A stretch of DNA of 43,894 bases, taken from positions 1 to 43,894 of the IMG/VR virus record IMGVR_UViG_3300044970_001390; one strand, 5' to 3'. This document shows, in pieces, positions 37,775 to 43,894 of this stretch. Position 1 is the first letter of the stretch. The number at the start of each line of letters is the position of its first letter. This DNA comes from a virus. The notes below the pieces were generated by a model. It did no database searches. It was given only the letters and a program-made list of their open reading frames with translations, and was not told where the DNA came from. The position numbers and the translations under genes were made by a program.

Positions 37775-38296
37775 TCAAGACGCAAGCGACGTAAAGATGA
37801 TTTCAGCGTCGGCAGAACCAACCGCACTCGTGCCCGTCTGCGCGATGTCAACACCTTGGACAGCACGGCACACAATCGGGTCAAGATTGCTGTTGTCTAC
37901 TCCGTAGCGGCCCCACTCGGCAAAAGGAACCAAGAGCAGCAAGTTGTTGTAACCCGCGCCCGTGGTGGTTGGTTCTTCGTTGCAAAACAGGAACGACCGG
38001 AACGTGGCGCTTGCCGTAACGGTGCGCCCGGTGCCTGCCGTCGTCGCGGCATCGAGCGCCGTTGATGTCGTGTCAAAGGCCACAGGCGTGACCGCAGAGC
38101 CCGCACTTGCCGCCGTCAGGCGACGGATCGCAAAGCCCGTGAGCACACCAGTCACAGCGGTCGTCCCGCTGTTGAACAGGTACAGCAGATAGGCGCGGAC
38201 AATGCGAGCAGATCCCGTCGCGTTAAACACGTCGATCATCGACTTGCCCGAGGCGTGCGCCGCAGCGCCTTGCCGTGCCACCCAAGTATCAGCCAT
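37775..38296 (-). CDS. Virion protein, 173 aa (possible decoration/collar subunit)
   Basis: Starts MADTWVARQGAAAHASGK; Thr/Ala/Gly-rich beta protein with a Cys-containing centre. The stop overlaps the next gene's region, and the start overlaps the end of 38296-38556. No family recognised; composition suits a capsid or collar subunit. Confidence 0.62.
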   Translation of the reverse strand: MADTWVARQGAAAHASGKSMIDVFNATGSARIVRAYLLYLFNSGTTAVTGVLTGFAIRRLTAASAGSAVTPVAFDTTSTALDAATTAGTGRTVTASATFRSFLFCNEEPTTTGAGYNNLLLLVPFAEWGRYGVDNSNLDPIVCRAVQGVDIAQTGTSAVGSADAEIIFTSLAS

Positions 38297-38556
38297 CAGA
38301 ACACTCCTACGATTTCACGAGGCTTTGGAGCCTCAAAAAGGCGGATATCGCCCAAGCCGTTCATACGGTCACCAAGCACGTTGAATTCTAACTTACCGCT
38401 AATCGCGGCTAGCTTGCCAGCTCCGTCAGGCAGCTTACGCGCCTCGTCTACTAGCCACTTCTTGAGCCACGCGACCTGATTCGGAGTCGGGCCGCGCGGG
38501 CAATCAAGCCTCCAGATGTCGCGTTCAGAATCGTAGCGCAAAGGAATGTGCTTCAT
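38296..38556 (-). CDS. Hypothetical basic protein, 86 aa
   Basis: Starts MKHIPLRYDSERDIWRLDCPRG. It has Trp/Lys-rich helical text (WLKKWLVDEARKL) and no recognised family. It follows the portal gene and is coupled to 37775-38296 by a one-base overlap. Confidence 0.62.
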   Translation of the reverse strand: MKHIPLRYDSERDIWRLDCPRGPTPNQVAWLKKWLVDEARKLPDGAGKLAAISGKLEFNVLGDRMNGLGDIRLFEAPKPREIVGVF

Positions 38557-38566
38557 GCTGGATGTC

Positions 38567-40960
38567 TCAAGTTGATACTGGACGAACGCCAGTCACGCGC
38601 CCAGATGCGTCACGGACGATTTCCTTGGGCATCGAGTTCATCTGACTGATGGACTGGACAGCCTCGGTGATGGCTTTGAGAGCATTGCTAACATCCGACT
38701 TGGACTGCATTTCGCCGTCAGAGTCATTTTTCTGGCGATCCATCTCTTCCTGCTTGATTGATAGGTCGATCTGCTTGTGGCGGTCCTGGAGGCCGATCTG
38801 CTCCTGAGCGACCTGAATCTGGCCGGACTGCTTCAACTGTTCAAGTTGGAACTGCGCGGCGGTCTCGAACTCGACCTTCCACTTGTCGAACATCTGCTTC
38901 TGCTGGAGCATCTGCGCCTCGAACTGCGAGCGCATCTGGGCGACCTGAAGCTCCTTCTGGATGCCCATTTGCTCCAGCTGCTGCTTCGACTGGGAGTCGA
39001 TCTGAGCCTTGACGATTGCGGGGTCAGGCGGCGGCGGGGGAGGCGGAGGATTGGTGGACGGATCGTTGAAGAATGCCTCGGCGTTGTTGAAGCCAGCGGC
39101 CTTCGCCATCTCGATCATCGTGCGGTAGACGTTGCCCGGATTGGTAACGCCTAGCGGGATGGTCTGCATCTGGGCCATGAAGAGCTGGCTCAGCATGGCA
39201 ATCATGCCGTCCTTGGAGCCTGTGCCGAGGCCGACAGTGATCTTCAGGTCTGTACGGTGCCGCCACTCGGACGGATTAATCACGGTCCACTTGTTGCGGA
39301 GCTTGACGGTCTCCTTCTTGCGGCCGTGCTGGAGCGTGAGGCGGTGGACGATGAGGAACAGGCGGGCGACGCCATGCGAGAAGATGCGGGCGATCATCTC
39401 GACGCGCTGGGCGGCGCTGCTGGTAAGTTGGCTGATCCCGGAGGCGGTCTTGTTGATCGCGTTGGCGTCGGTGCCTTGGAAGTAGGCGTTGATGCCGGTG
39501 CGGTTCTGGCGGCGCGAGTCGAAGAAGGAGAGCGCACCCATCGCGGACGGGAACACGTCCGGCGTGACGACTGGCATCAGTTCCTGCGGCGGCTGGCCGT
39601 CAACGCGGATGATGCCGCCGACTCTAACGTCCAACAGGTCGTCCATGTTGACACGATCCGAGACCGCGATGCGGGGCGTGTTGGACAGGTTGATGTTGTT
39701 GAGAGCCGCGCGGGTGATATTGGTGGCGATGTCCTCGATGTCCTCGACGGTCTCGGCCAGCGACATGCCGATGTGCCGGTGGGGCATCGGGATGGGCGTG
39801 ATTGAGGCGACGGGGATTTCTGGCGTCTCAGAGCGGTGGAAGATTTCGCCGCCAATCAGTACGACGTATTGAAGCTCATTGATGCCGTCTCCGTCGTAGT
39901 CGTGGCGAATCCAGACGCGGCGTACTTGGACGATGCGGGAGGCGGGATCGCCCCGGTTGCTGTCCACGCGGAGGCCGCCGGCCTGCTCGTTGAAGCGGTC
40001 GCGGGCGTCCTCCTCGGACTGCCAGCGGTCGTAGTCCTCGGACGAGCCCACGTCGTCAGGCACGTCGAAGCCGTCGGCGCGCAGCGACCCGATGGTCTTG
40101 TAGTCCCAGAACTCGAAGTAGTCGCAGTCGTCGAGTGTGAAGGATTTGGTGTCAATGGAGATCTTGGTGCGTTCGGGGGCTAGCACCTCGATGCAGACGT
40201 GGCCGCGCTCATTGGTCCGGCGGATCTGGATGTCGTGCAGGTAGGCCGGCTGCGGCGGCTGCGGAGGCGGGGGGAGTTGCGGTGGCTGGCCCGGCTGCTG
40301 AGGCTGCTGCATGGCCTGCTGCTGAGCGGCCTGCTGCATCTGCATGGCCTGCATCTCGTACTGCTGCATGGCTTGCTGATACGCCTGAGCATTCTGCTCG
40401 TTGGTCTCGTCGTCTGGCCGCTGGTCGTGGCCGACGATCTCTAGATCGGCGTCATTCAGCAGGATCGTCGCGGCGTCGTCCGAGAGGTTTTCGTACTCCT
40501 CGATCTCGGTGGACTTGCGGTCTTTCCAATAGGCGTAGACGTAGCCGTTCTTGACCGTCAGGGCGTCGTGGAACCAGTCATGGCAGATCTGGAGCCACGG
40601 ATTGCGCTGGGTGACGACGTAGTTGATGAAGTCGGATTCTTGCTCGGAGGCGGCCTCGTCTTCGGGGCCTTGGGCCTCGAACTTGGCGACCTCATCGGTC
40701 GAGCAGAAGATGCGCAGGAGCGACGGCTTGGTCCACTCGATGACCTCGAAGGTCGTCCGGTCGCGGACTTGGGACATTCCGGCGGGCGCCGGGTCGATAT
40801 TCTCGCCAAGGTAGCGGCGGATGGAGAGGGCTCGGCTGGCGCCTAGTTCGGAGTCCTGTTCGGACCCGTAGGAATTCTCTGATGCGGCTTCAATCGCGCC
40901 GAGTAGGCGGTCGTCCGCGTCGCTTTTTGATAGGCGTGCCAATTTGAGCCCCCACCGCAC
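38567..40960 (-). CDS. Portal protein, 797 aa
   Basis: Very large portal of the type used by phages with long C-terminal barrel helices. Portal-type text runs from LSIRRYLGE and RDRTTFEVIEWTKP near the start to the crown/barrel helical C-terminus, rich in Gln (about residues 640-760). A Gln/Pro-rich insertion occupies ~195-245. The annotated start is a GTG at 40960; TTG six codons on, with GGTGGGGG upstream, is a rival start. It forms the packaging and ejection channel. Confidence 0.9.
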   Translation of the reverse strand: MRWGLKLARLSKSDADDRLLGAIEAASENSYGSEQDSELGASRALSIRRYLGENIDPAPAGMSQVRDRTTFEVIEWTKPSLLRIFCSTDEVAKFEAQGPEDEAASEQESDFINYVVTQRNPWLQICHDWFHDALTVKNGYVYAYWKDRKSTEIEEYENLSDDAATILLNDADLEIVGHDQRPDDETNEQNAQAYQQAMQQYEMQAMQMQQAAQQQAMQQPQQPGQPPQLPPPPQPPQPAYLHDIQIRRTNERGHVCIEVLAPERTKISIDTKSFTLDDCDYFEFWDYKTIGSLRADGFDVPDDVGSSEDYDRWQSEEDARDRFNEQAGGLRVDSNRGDPASRIVQVRRVWIRHDYDGDGINELQYVVLIGGEIFHRSETPEIPVASITPIPMPHRHIGMSLAETVEDIEDIATNITRAALNNINLSNTPRIAVSDRVNMDDLLDVRVGGIIRVDGQPPQELMPVVTPDVFPSAMGALSFFDSRRQNRTGINAYFQGTDANAINKTASGISQLTSSAAQRVEMIARIFSHGVARLFLIVHRLTLQHGRKKETVKLRNKWTVINPSEWRHRTDLKITVGLGTGSKDGMIAMLSQLFMAQMQTIPLGVTNPGNVYRTMIEMAKAAGFNNAEAFFNDPSTNPPPPPPPPDPAIVKAQIDSQSKQQLEQMGIQKELQVAQMRSQFEAQMLQQKQMFDKWKVEFETAAQFQLEQLKQSGQIQVAQEQIGLQDRHKQIDLSIKQEEMDRQKNDSDGEMQSKSDVSNALKAITEAVQSISQMNSMPKEIVRDASGRVTGVRPVST

Positions 40961-41108
40961 CGTTCGGCCATAAAGGATGGGCCTCCTTCGCTTGCGGTGT
41001 AGAGATAGTACGTGCTAACTCCTCTAAACGCAAGAGAGCCAAGAGAACTTCATTGAGAACAATTCTCGTCTCGGCTAATTGGTTGGTAACGGATGTCAGA
41101 TTGGACAT
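40890..41108 (-). CDS. Small helical protein overlapping the portal start, 72 aa
   Basis: Starts MSNLTSVTNQLAETRIVLNE. An N-terminal helix-rich half is followed by a basic end (KKRRGRPPTRRD) typical of nucleic-acid binding. Its last 71 bases overlap the portal gene in another frame. No family recognised; the AT-hook-like RGRPP is suggestive. Confidence 0.6.
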   Translation of the reverse strand: MSNLTSVTNQLAETRIVLNEVLLALLRLEELARTISTPQAKEAHPLWPNGAVGAQIGTPIKKRRGRPPTRRD

Positions 41109-41112
41109 GGGG

Positions 41113-42408
41113 CTAGGGGATTGCCAAGTTTGGGTAGCGGATCGGCGGTGGATTCATGGATTCCGGCTTAAATCCGATGGAGAGGTAGCGGAAGGCGTCG
41201 GCCGGATGGCTCGACCAATCATGTACGGCCTTCTTGGACATGACTCCAAGCTGGTCGTTGTAGAGGTAGCGGTAGATTTTGAGCGCCTCGGTGCCAGTGT
41301 AGGTCTTCTTGGCGTCAAAGTAGCACTTTCCGAGGAACTTGCGGGCCTGTTCGATGCCCTCGGATACCGTAAGTTTGGGAACGACGCGGGTATTGCGCAC
41401 TCCCATTGACTTGAGCTGCTCTACAATGCTCATTCCGGTGCCCAGTTCTGTCTTGTCGGCGTCGTGGGGGAGCAGATGGCGCGCGTAGTTGTATGGCTTG
41501 TCCTTCAGGACTCGGACGTAATGGTCGATGGCGACGCCGCTGTTCTGGTAGAAATCGATGATCCTGACCTCACGGCCTACCTGCTGTGCAAACCAGATGG
41601 CGGTGGCGTCCCCTATACCCAAGTCCCAGGCAGTCCAGACTTCGGACCCGCGATCGTATGGCACTGAGCAGATGCGGCCCTCGGCCTGAATGGTCGCCAT
41701 CTCCTTGGCGAAGATAGCCCCCTTGATGGCGGCCTCGAAGGAGCACTCGAATTCCTGGTTGTAGGCGTCCTCGCTCATCTCGCGGCGGGCGGCCTCCAGT
41801 TCGCCGATCTCGACGATGCCAGACTGTGAGGCTTTGAGCAGCATGCTGAACCAGTCGGCGTTGTTGAACTTGGAGCCGTCTTCGGCCTCCCAGATGCCGA
41901 GGGACTTTTGGTAGACCTCGTAAAACTTGTTGTGGCCGGCGGGCGTGCCCATGAAGACGGCCCAGCCTTTGCGGTCGGCCAGTTGGGGGCGGATGATAAG
42001 GTCGAACACGCCGGGGTCGTGCTGGGCGTACTCGTCCATGATTACGCCGTCCATGTAGAGGCCCCGGAGGCGGTCGGCGTTGTCGGTCCCGTAGAGGCGG
42101 ATGCGGTTGCCGCCGGGGAGCTGGCACCAGAGTTCGGACTCGTTGTAGACGACGCCCGGCAGGACGCCGGTGAACTGCTTGATGTAGCCCCAGGCGATGT
42201 CTTTCGCTTGCGAGAGCTGAGGGGCTACGTAGGCGTACCGAGCGTCCTTCTTGCCCTCGGTCAACGCGCGCTTGATAAGGTCGTTGACAGCGGCGACAGT
42301 CTTCCCTGCGCGCCGGTGGCTGACGACGCACGCCCACCGCTTCTGGCGGTTGTGGAACGGCATGAACGCAGCGCGCGGCGAGTACGGCAGGACTATTTTG
42401 GTCGGCAC
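41113..42408 (-). CDS. terL: Terminase large subunit, 431 aa
   Basis: ATP-driven DNA packaging motor with nuclease. Walker A-like SHRRAGKT is at residues 30-37, Walker B VIMDE at 122-126, a coupling-like MGTPAG at 153-158, and the RNase H-type nuclease begins with D262 in WDLGIGDAT, closing with an acidic D404 in HPADAF. Length and order match phage TerL. It sits downstream of the small-subunit-like gene and upstream of the portal. Confidence 0.96.
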   Translation of the reverse strand: MPTKIVLPYSPRAAFMPFHNRQKRWACVVSHRRAGKTVAAVNDLIKRALTEGKKDARYAYVAPQLSQAKDIAWGYIKQFTGVLPGVVYNESELWCQLPGGNRIRLYGTDNADRLRGLYMDGVIMDEYAQHDPGVFDLIIRPQLADRKGWAVFMGTPAGHNKFYEVYQKSLGIWEAEDGSKFNNADWFSMLLKASQSGIVEIGELEAARREMSEDAYNQEFECSFEAAIKGAIFAKEMATIQAEGRICSVPYDRGSEVWTAWDLGIGDATAIWFAQQVGREVRIIDFYQNSGVAIDHYVRVLKDKPYNYARHLLPHDADKTELGTGMSIVEQLKSMGVRNTRVVPKLTVSEGIEQARKFLGKCYFDAKKTYTGTEALKIYRYLYNDQLGVMSKKAVHDWSSHPADAFRYLSIGFKPESMNPPPIRYPNLAIP

Positions 42409-42410
42409 TG

Positions 42411-42426
42411 GTTAGCGCTCACTAAC
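42411..42426. promoter_or_regulatory. GTTAG-N6-CTAAC inverted repeat before TerL
   Basis: GTTAG (42411-42415) pairs with CTAAC (42422-42426) around CGCTCA. The half CGCTCACTAACTG is found again at 43050-43062 in the divergent control region, and a sister palindrome with a CGGATA core at 28398-28413. It is a candidate operator for late transcription. Confidence 0.45.
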
Positions 42427-42534
42427 TTGAGGAATGGAGAAAATAATGGAGGGGGTACCCCAACAGTTTAGCGGGTACTGTCAAAGTATGTCGAGGAGTC
42501 CCGTCCCCAACACACCCCCCCCCTCCGAATAAAT

Positions 42535-42963
42535 CTACGTTGCCGGTGGGGGTCCGTCCAGCGGTGGCATGGGGCTTGCTTCCGCCGGCGCTGCGACAGG
42601 CAGGGCTTGACTCGGCGAGCTGACTGTGCTAGCACTCACTTCGCTATGCTCGATGACCGCTTGACGCGAGGGTGCGAGTGTGTTAGCGCGACCATCATCG
42701 CTCGCGGTCTGCATGACCCACGAGACCACTAGCGTTCCATCTCCGCTATCTGGCAGCTGCGGCAGCACGCGGCCGTCTAGTCGATCGGCCAGCAGCGCGA
42801 TTGCCCAGGGCTCGCCATGCGCCGCTTTGGTAAGTAATGCCTCAGCAGCCCTGCGCAAGCGCTTGCCGTCATCCTGCGCGATCGCCCGACGTAGCGCACC
42901 GTCGAACCATCGTGACTTGGCGCCGAGGCTGTTTCCGGGCTCAAAAGGCATTCTCGCGTTCAT
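42535..42963 (-). CDS. Probable terminase small subunit, 142 aa
   Basis: Starts MNARMPFEPGNSLGAKSRWF. The helical core ALRRAIAQDDGKRLRRAAEALL and GEPWAIALLADRLDGR (residues ~22-70) is of a kind commonly found just upstream of TerL, where it recognises the packaging site. The C-terminal ~60 residues are Pro/Ala/Ser-rich and disordered. First gene of the leftward arm. The family is not proven by eye. Confidence 0.7.
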   Translation of the reverse strand: MNARMPFEPGNSLGAKSRWFDGALRRAIAQDDGKRLRRAAEALLTKAAHGEPWAIALLADRLDGRVLPQLPDSGDGTLVVSWVMQTASDDGRANTLAPSRQAVIEHSEVSASTVSSPSQALPVAAPAEASPMPPLDGPPPAT

Positions 42964-42969
42964 CCCCTA

Positions 42970-42987
42970 ACTGACTGAGCGGTCAGT
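42970..42987. promoter_or_regulatory. ACTGAC-N6-GTCAGT palindrome in the divergent region
   Basis: ACTGAC (42970-42975) and GTCAGT (42982-42987) are perfect inverted repeats around TGAGCG, only seven bases before the start of the leftward arm. A dimeric regulator could block leftward start-up here. The region 42964-43191 contains no gene. Confidence 0.5.
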
Positions 42988-43115
42988 AACTTTCCCGTTC
43001 CTGCCCGCCTTCCGTTCCAAGGGTAGCACGCGCCGCAAGTGGTCGCAAGCGCTCACTAACTGCCAGGCCAAAGGGTCATCCGAACGGATTAGCGTGTATG
43101 CGGGATACATTGGTA

Positions 43116-43144
43116 TTGCGCTATGCCGATGATGAGTCTATCTT
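43116..43144 (+). promoter_or_regulatory. Candidate sigma70 promoter for the rightward arm
   Basis: TTGCGC (43116-43121) and TATCTT (43139-43144) with a 17-base spacer lie 48 bases before the ATG at 43192. The -35 and -10 each match four of six consensus bases. It lies where a rightward early promoter is expected. Confidence 0.4.
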
Positions 43145-43152
43145 GCTCATAC

Positions 43153-43174
43153 CGGCACCGCATCCAGCGTGCCG
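43153..43174 (+). promoter_or_regulatory. Leader hairpin, gene at 43192
   Basis: CGGCAC (43153-43158) pairs with GTGCCG (43169-43174), with CCAGC within the 10-base loop. The 25 bases from 43153 are identical to those at 43411-43435. AAGGGG follows before ATG at 43192. Confidence 0.6.
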
Positions 43175-43191
43175 CAAACAAGGGGAAAGCG

Positions 43192-43407
43192 ATGAAACGC
43201 AACACAAAGATTCACGCATTTGTGAAGGTTAGCAACGTCGGCCGCACGTGCGACGGCAGCGAAGGGGAATGGGTACCTTTCAGCTACGTGCGCGGCGGTC
43301 ACTGCGCTCCTTTTGTGGAGCAAAGCATTGAATATACACCGTGGTGGCTGTCAAGCCTCGAAAGGGCGCCGTTCGTCCGGGTCAGTTTCGACACTGAAAG
43401 AAAGTAA
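43192..43407 (+). CDS. Hypothetical early protein, 71 aa
   Basis: Starts MKRNTKIHAFVKVSNVG, with AAGGGG before the ATG at 43192. Beta-rich, Trp/Cys-containing small protein with no recognised family. First gene of the rightward arm. A longer frame from 43123 would translate through the leader hairpin. Confidence 0.7.
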   Translation: MKRNTKIHAFVKVSNVGRTCDGSEGEWVPFSYVRGGHCAPFVEQSIEYTPWWLSSLERAPFVRVSFDTERK

Positions 43408-43410
43408 CTT

Positions 43411-43432
43411 CGGCACCGCATCCAGCGTGCCG
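43411..43432 (+). promoter_or_regulatory. Leader hairpin, gene at 43450
   Basis: Exact copy of the 43153 hairpin (CGGCAC/GTGCCG), with AAGAGG before the next ATG. Repetition of a 5' leader between consecutive genes implies a functional mRNA element or recent segment duplication. Confidence 0.6.
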
Positions 43433-43449
43433 CAACCAAGAGGAATCCG

Positions 43450-43626
43450 ATGAGACGCAAACAGCAGCAGAAGGCGACGCAAGCGCCGCGAGTCTACAAA
43501 GTGGGCGAAGTCCTGAACATCACGCCGACGATGGCTCAGATCCTCATGGCGCGTAATGAGGGACTGACCCTGAAACAAACCTACATTACAGAGTTCACGG
43601 TTGTCACCGCGGGCGAGCAATCCTAG
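43450..43626 (+). CDS. Hypothetical early protein, 58 aa
   Basis: Starts MRRKQQQKATQAPRVYKVGE; basic N-terminus, then an alpha/beta part with a VLNITPTMAQILMARNE stretch that could be a helix-turn-helix-like unit. AGAGG and the repeated leader precede it. No family recognised. Confidence 0.65.
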   Translation: MRRKQQQKATQAPRVYKVGEVLNITPTMAQILMARNEGLTLKQTYITEFTVVTAGEQS

Positions 43627-43643
43627 CGCGCATCCAGCGGCGC
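43626..43643 (+). promoter_or_regulatory. Leader hairpin, gene at 43663
   Basis: GCGC (43626-43629) pairs with GCGC (43640-43643), keeping the CATCCAGCG loop text of the two preceding leaders while changing the stem. CAAGGGG follows. Confidence 0.5.
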
Positions 43644-43662
43644 CACTAACAAGGGGCACAGC

Positions 43663-43890
43663 ATGACCACACTTTCGGATCTGGTAGAGGCCAATGCGTC
43701 ACGGCTCTACAAAACCGCTCAGGCTCGCATTGCCTGCGCAAAGTTCCCGGCGGGCGCATTCGTCGCGGTCAAGTTCTCGCATCGCACGGACAACGGGGTC
43801 ACATGGTATGAGATCGGCAAGACTCAATACGGGACGCTAGATCAGCCGGTCGTGTATCCCGCTCACCACCTGACCAATTTTACACTCTAG
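43663..43890 (+). CDS. Hypothetical early protein, 75 aa
   Basis: Starts MTTLSDLVEANASRLYKTAQ; helical first half, beta second half, no recognised family. CAAGGGG precedes the ATG. It ends four bases from the window edge. Across the presumed circle the next gene is the one at 58, whose leader hairpin belongs to the same set. Confidence 0.72.
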   Translation: MTTLSDLVEANASRLYKTAQARIACAKFPAGAFVAVKFSHRTDNGVTWYEIGKTQYGTLDQPVVYPAHHLTNFTL

Positions 43891-43894
43891 CCGT
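43887..43894. repeat. Terminal 8-base direct repeat (right copy)
   Basis: CTAGCCGT, identical to bases 1-8. Supports closing of the contig into a circle or a permuted genome, together with the continuing rightward gene series across the ends. Confidence 0.45.

Noticed and set aside
42505-42528. C-rich run before the small terminase stop
   Set aside because: A homopolymeric tract in a short gap; it might cause sequencing or slippage error but shows no feature by itself.
1-43894. CRISPR array
   Set aside because: No regularly spaced identical repeats of 24-40 bases with unique spacers. The GTCGATCA repeats are too short and irregular.

Overview
The window looks like the complete genome of a tailed, short-tailed-type (podovirus-like) bacteriophage of a GC-rich, probably proteobacterial host. 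The evidence is a full virion gene set (terminase, portal, scaffold, SU10-type major capsid protein, adaptor, tail and injection proteins), a lysis module, and densely packed small early genes joined by ATGA-type overlaps. The first 8 bases recur as the last 8. The small rightward genes at the right end share leader hairpins with the gene at the left end, so the molecule very probably closes into a circle (or is circularly permuted). I see no integrase, no recognisable CI-type repressor, no RNA polymerase and no DNA polymerase.

Layout. A divergent control region lies at about 42964-43191. Rightward from it, across the junction and up to 12665, run about 40 mostly small early genes. They end in a replication/recombination block: Sak4-like annealing ATPase (6909-7670), probable SSB (7738-8160), Cas4/RecB-like nuclease (8644-9426), ERCC4-family nuclease (9407-9874) and RepA-like helicase (11640-12665). 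Inside this arm are an array of GTCGATCA-type repeats with a strong hairpin (1995-2172), next to the only leftward early gene, and a structured stretch with a tRNA-like element (8167-8466). Leftward from the control region run the late genes, 42963 down to 15653: small and large terminase, portal, neck and virion proteins, scaffold, capsid, an inserted block of glycosyltransferase-like and methyltransferase genes (28441-32423), adaptor, tail nozzle-like protein, cupin, injection proteins, tail fibres, holin, M15 endolysin, two tiny membrane proteins, an HExxH protein and a metallophosphoesterase.

The most unusual part is where the two arms converge, 12666-15660. It holds an integron-type gene-cassette array without an integron integrase. 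Two well-formed attC sites (13496-13552 and 14258-14327) and two degenerate ones bound four cassettes. The strongest support is internal: the first bases of cassettes 1, 2 and 3 are exact reverse complements (10-11 nt) of the 5' ends of their own attC sites, as expected if each had once been a closed circle. The cassettes carry a 144-aa protein of unknown function, an antisense ribbon-helix-helix-like protein with two small sense ORFs, a solitary beta-class DNA methyltransferase, and a 62-aa protein. A 52-54 bp imperfect inverted repeat (12723-12958) lies just left of the array.

How the parts fit together: the early arm supplies recombination-dependent replication functions and many host-interaction proteins of unknown role, the late arm builds and releases the virion, and the convergent gap appears to have served as a neutral landing site for host integron cassettes. 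Functional calls rest on motif recognition by eye; no database search was possible.
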